From positions 39,140-80,784 of the forward strand of contig NZ_AZFV01000012.1 of NCBI RefSeq assembly GCF_001435815.1: a DNA stretch of 41,645 nt. Direction: 5' to 3'. The position numbers and the translations under genes are program-made. Within the stretch, counting starts at the first letter, position 1; every line of letters starts with the position of its first letter. The stretch is from Companilactobacillus nantensis DSM 16982. Lineage in GTDB: Bacteria > Bacillota > Bacilli > Lactobacillales > Lactobacillaceae. The notes below the pieces were generated by a model. It saw only the letters and a program-made list of their open reading frames with translations. It did not search any database and was not told where the DNA came from. This document shows, piece after piece, positions 41,111 through 41,645 of this stretch.

Positions 41111-41645
41111 CTATTTTTCTATAATTTCAAAACCATAACCGCGAATATGTTCCTTCAGCATCTTCAAATAATTTTTAGCTATCGGACTCAATTCCAACTG
41201 GCTATGTTTCAACCAACCTAACGTCATCGAATCATCCACATCCAATGGAATGGCGACAATCTTATCATCATTCAATTTATTACTAATGATTCCAGAACTA
41301 ATCGTATAGCCATTTAACCCGACCATTAAATTAAAAATTGTGGCCCGATCACTAACTTTAATATTCTTCTTTCGATCCAAAGTACTCAAGATTTCCTCAG
41401 AAAAGTAAAAAGAATTGTTATCTCCTTGTTCATATGATAAATAAGGATAGTCTGCTAAATCAGCCAATGTCACTCGTTTCTTCTTTGTCAATGGATTTTG
41501 GCGCCCCACAAAAACATGTGGCAAAGCTTTAAATAACGGCGTGAATTCCAAATCATACTCTTTAAACAAACGTTGCATAACTTGGCGATTAAAGTTATTC
41601 AAATACAAAATTCCAATCTCACTCGCAAATTGCAAGAACAAGTTA
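41111..41645 (-). CDS. LysR family regulator, C-terminal effector-binding part (cut by the window edge)
   Basis: At least 178 residues visible; the N-terminal DNA-binding domain lies beyond 41645. The pattern QRLFKEYDLEFTPLF, LPHVFVGRQNPLTKKKRVTLADLADYPYLSYEQGD and the GLNGYTISSGII segment fit the LysR substrate-binding domain (two Rossmann-like lobes), with a typical C-terminus (MLKEHIRGYG). Effector and targets are unknown. Confidence 0.85.
   Translation of the reverse strand, partial: NLFLQFASEIGILYLNNFNRQVMQRLFKEYDLEFTPLFKALPHVFVGRQNPLTKKKRVTLADLADYPYLSYEQGDNNSFYFSEEILSTLDRKKNIKVSDRATIFNLMVGLNGYTISSGIISNKLNDDKIVAIPLDVDDSMTLGWLKHSQLELSPIAKNYLKMLKEHIRGYGFEIIEK

Overview
The window reads as chromosomal DNA of a low-GC Gram-positive bacterium of the family Lactobacillaceae. 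A Companilactobacillus-like species is my best guess; this is inference from gene content, not from a marker gene. Supporting signs are a SLAP-type surface protein, a WxL/L-type lectin surface protein, alsS-alsD, padC, mntH paired with a universal stress protein, purine-rich Shine-Dalgarno sequences, several TTG starts, a consensus cre site and a CGAAC-N4-GTT type SOS box. No rRNA, tRNA, CRISPR array, insertion sequence or integrase was seen.

Layout. 192-5117 (minus): a compact exopolysaccharide locus with chain-length modulator, tyrosine kinase, PHP phosphatase, priming sugar transferase, one DUF4422 glycosyltransferase and an LCP ligase. The polymerase is missing and only a flippase tail remains, so the cluster looks deleted internally. 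5960-9548 (minus): padR, padC with a clear promoter/operator, an RHH protein plus SPFH protein pair, and a GT8 glycosyltransferase. 9998-15123: a peptide-deformylase-like gene, a SLAP surface protein, usp-mntH, and the divergent DtxR/MntR regulator with a small upstream ORF. 15286-18234: a MarR regulator divergent from alsS-alsD (acetoin pathway). 18334-22174 (minus): a translationally coupled sce7726/sce7725/HEPN-RES cassette behind a divergent DprA-like gene, a plausible uncharacterised defence or toxin system. 22410-26569 (minus): an EamA transporter, then a PTS permease and esterase operon under CcpA-type control. 26993-30409 (plus): a degenerate EAL protein, a PgaD-like protein, a PgaC-like polysaccharide synthase and an M10-type metalloprotease. 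30713-35308: TetR, PEBP protein, TauE/SafE permease, a DHA2 exporter with a possible attenuator leader, and a CAT-like acetyltransferase. 35538-40064 (plus): a lectin/WxL protein and an SOS-controlled Y-family polymerase with a small partner. 40141-41645 (minus): a RelA/SpoT-fold small protein with a 99-aa neighbour (possible toxSAS pair), then a truncated LysR regulator.

The most striking signal is not a gene. Seven copies of a roughly 175-182 bp element (called R1-R7 here), plus two fragments, sit in intergenic gaps in both orientations. Each is a multibranched structure: a locus-specific outer stem of about 17-28 bp closing a conserved core with three hairpins. Stem sequences differ between copies while pairing is kept (many compensatory changes), and the loops AGCCAAGGTCT and CTAAAG are nearly invariant. 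This is what a structured RNA or a single-stranded-DNA hairpin mobile element would look like. I cannot identify it with a known family by eye.

Limits: all assignments are from reading motifs and translated sequence. No database search, folding program or alignment was run.
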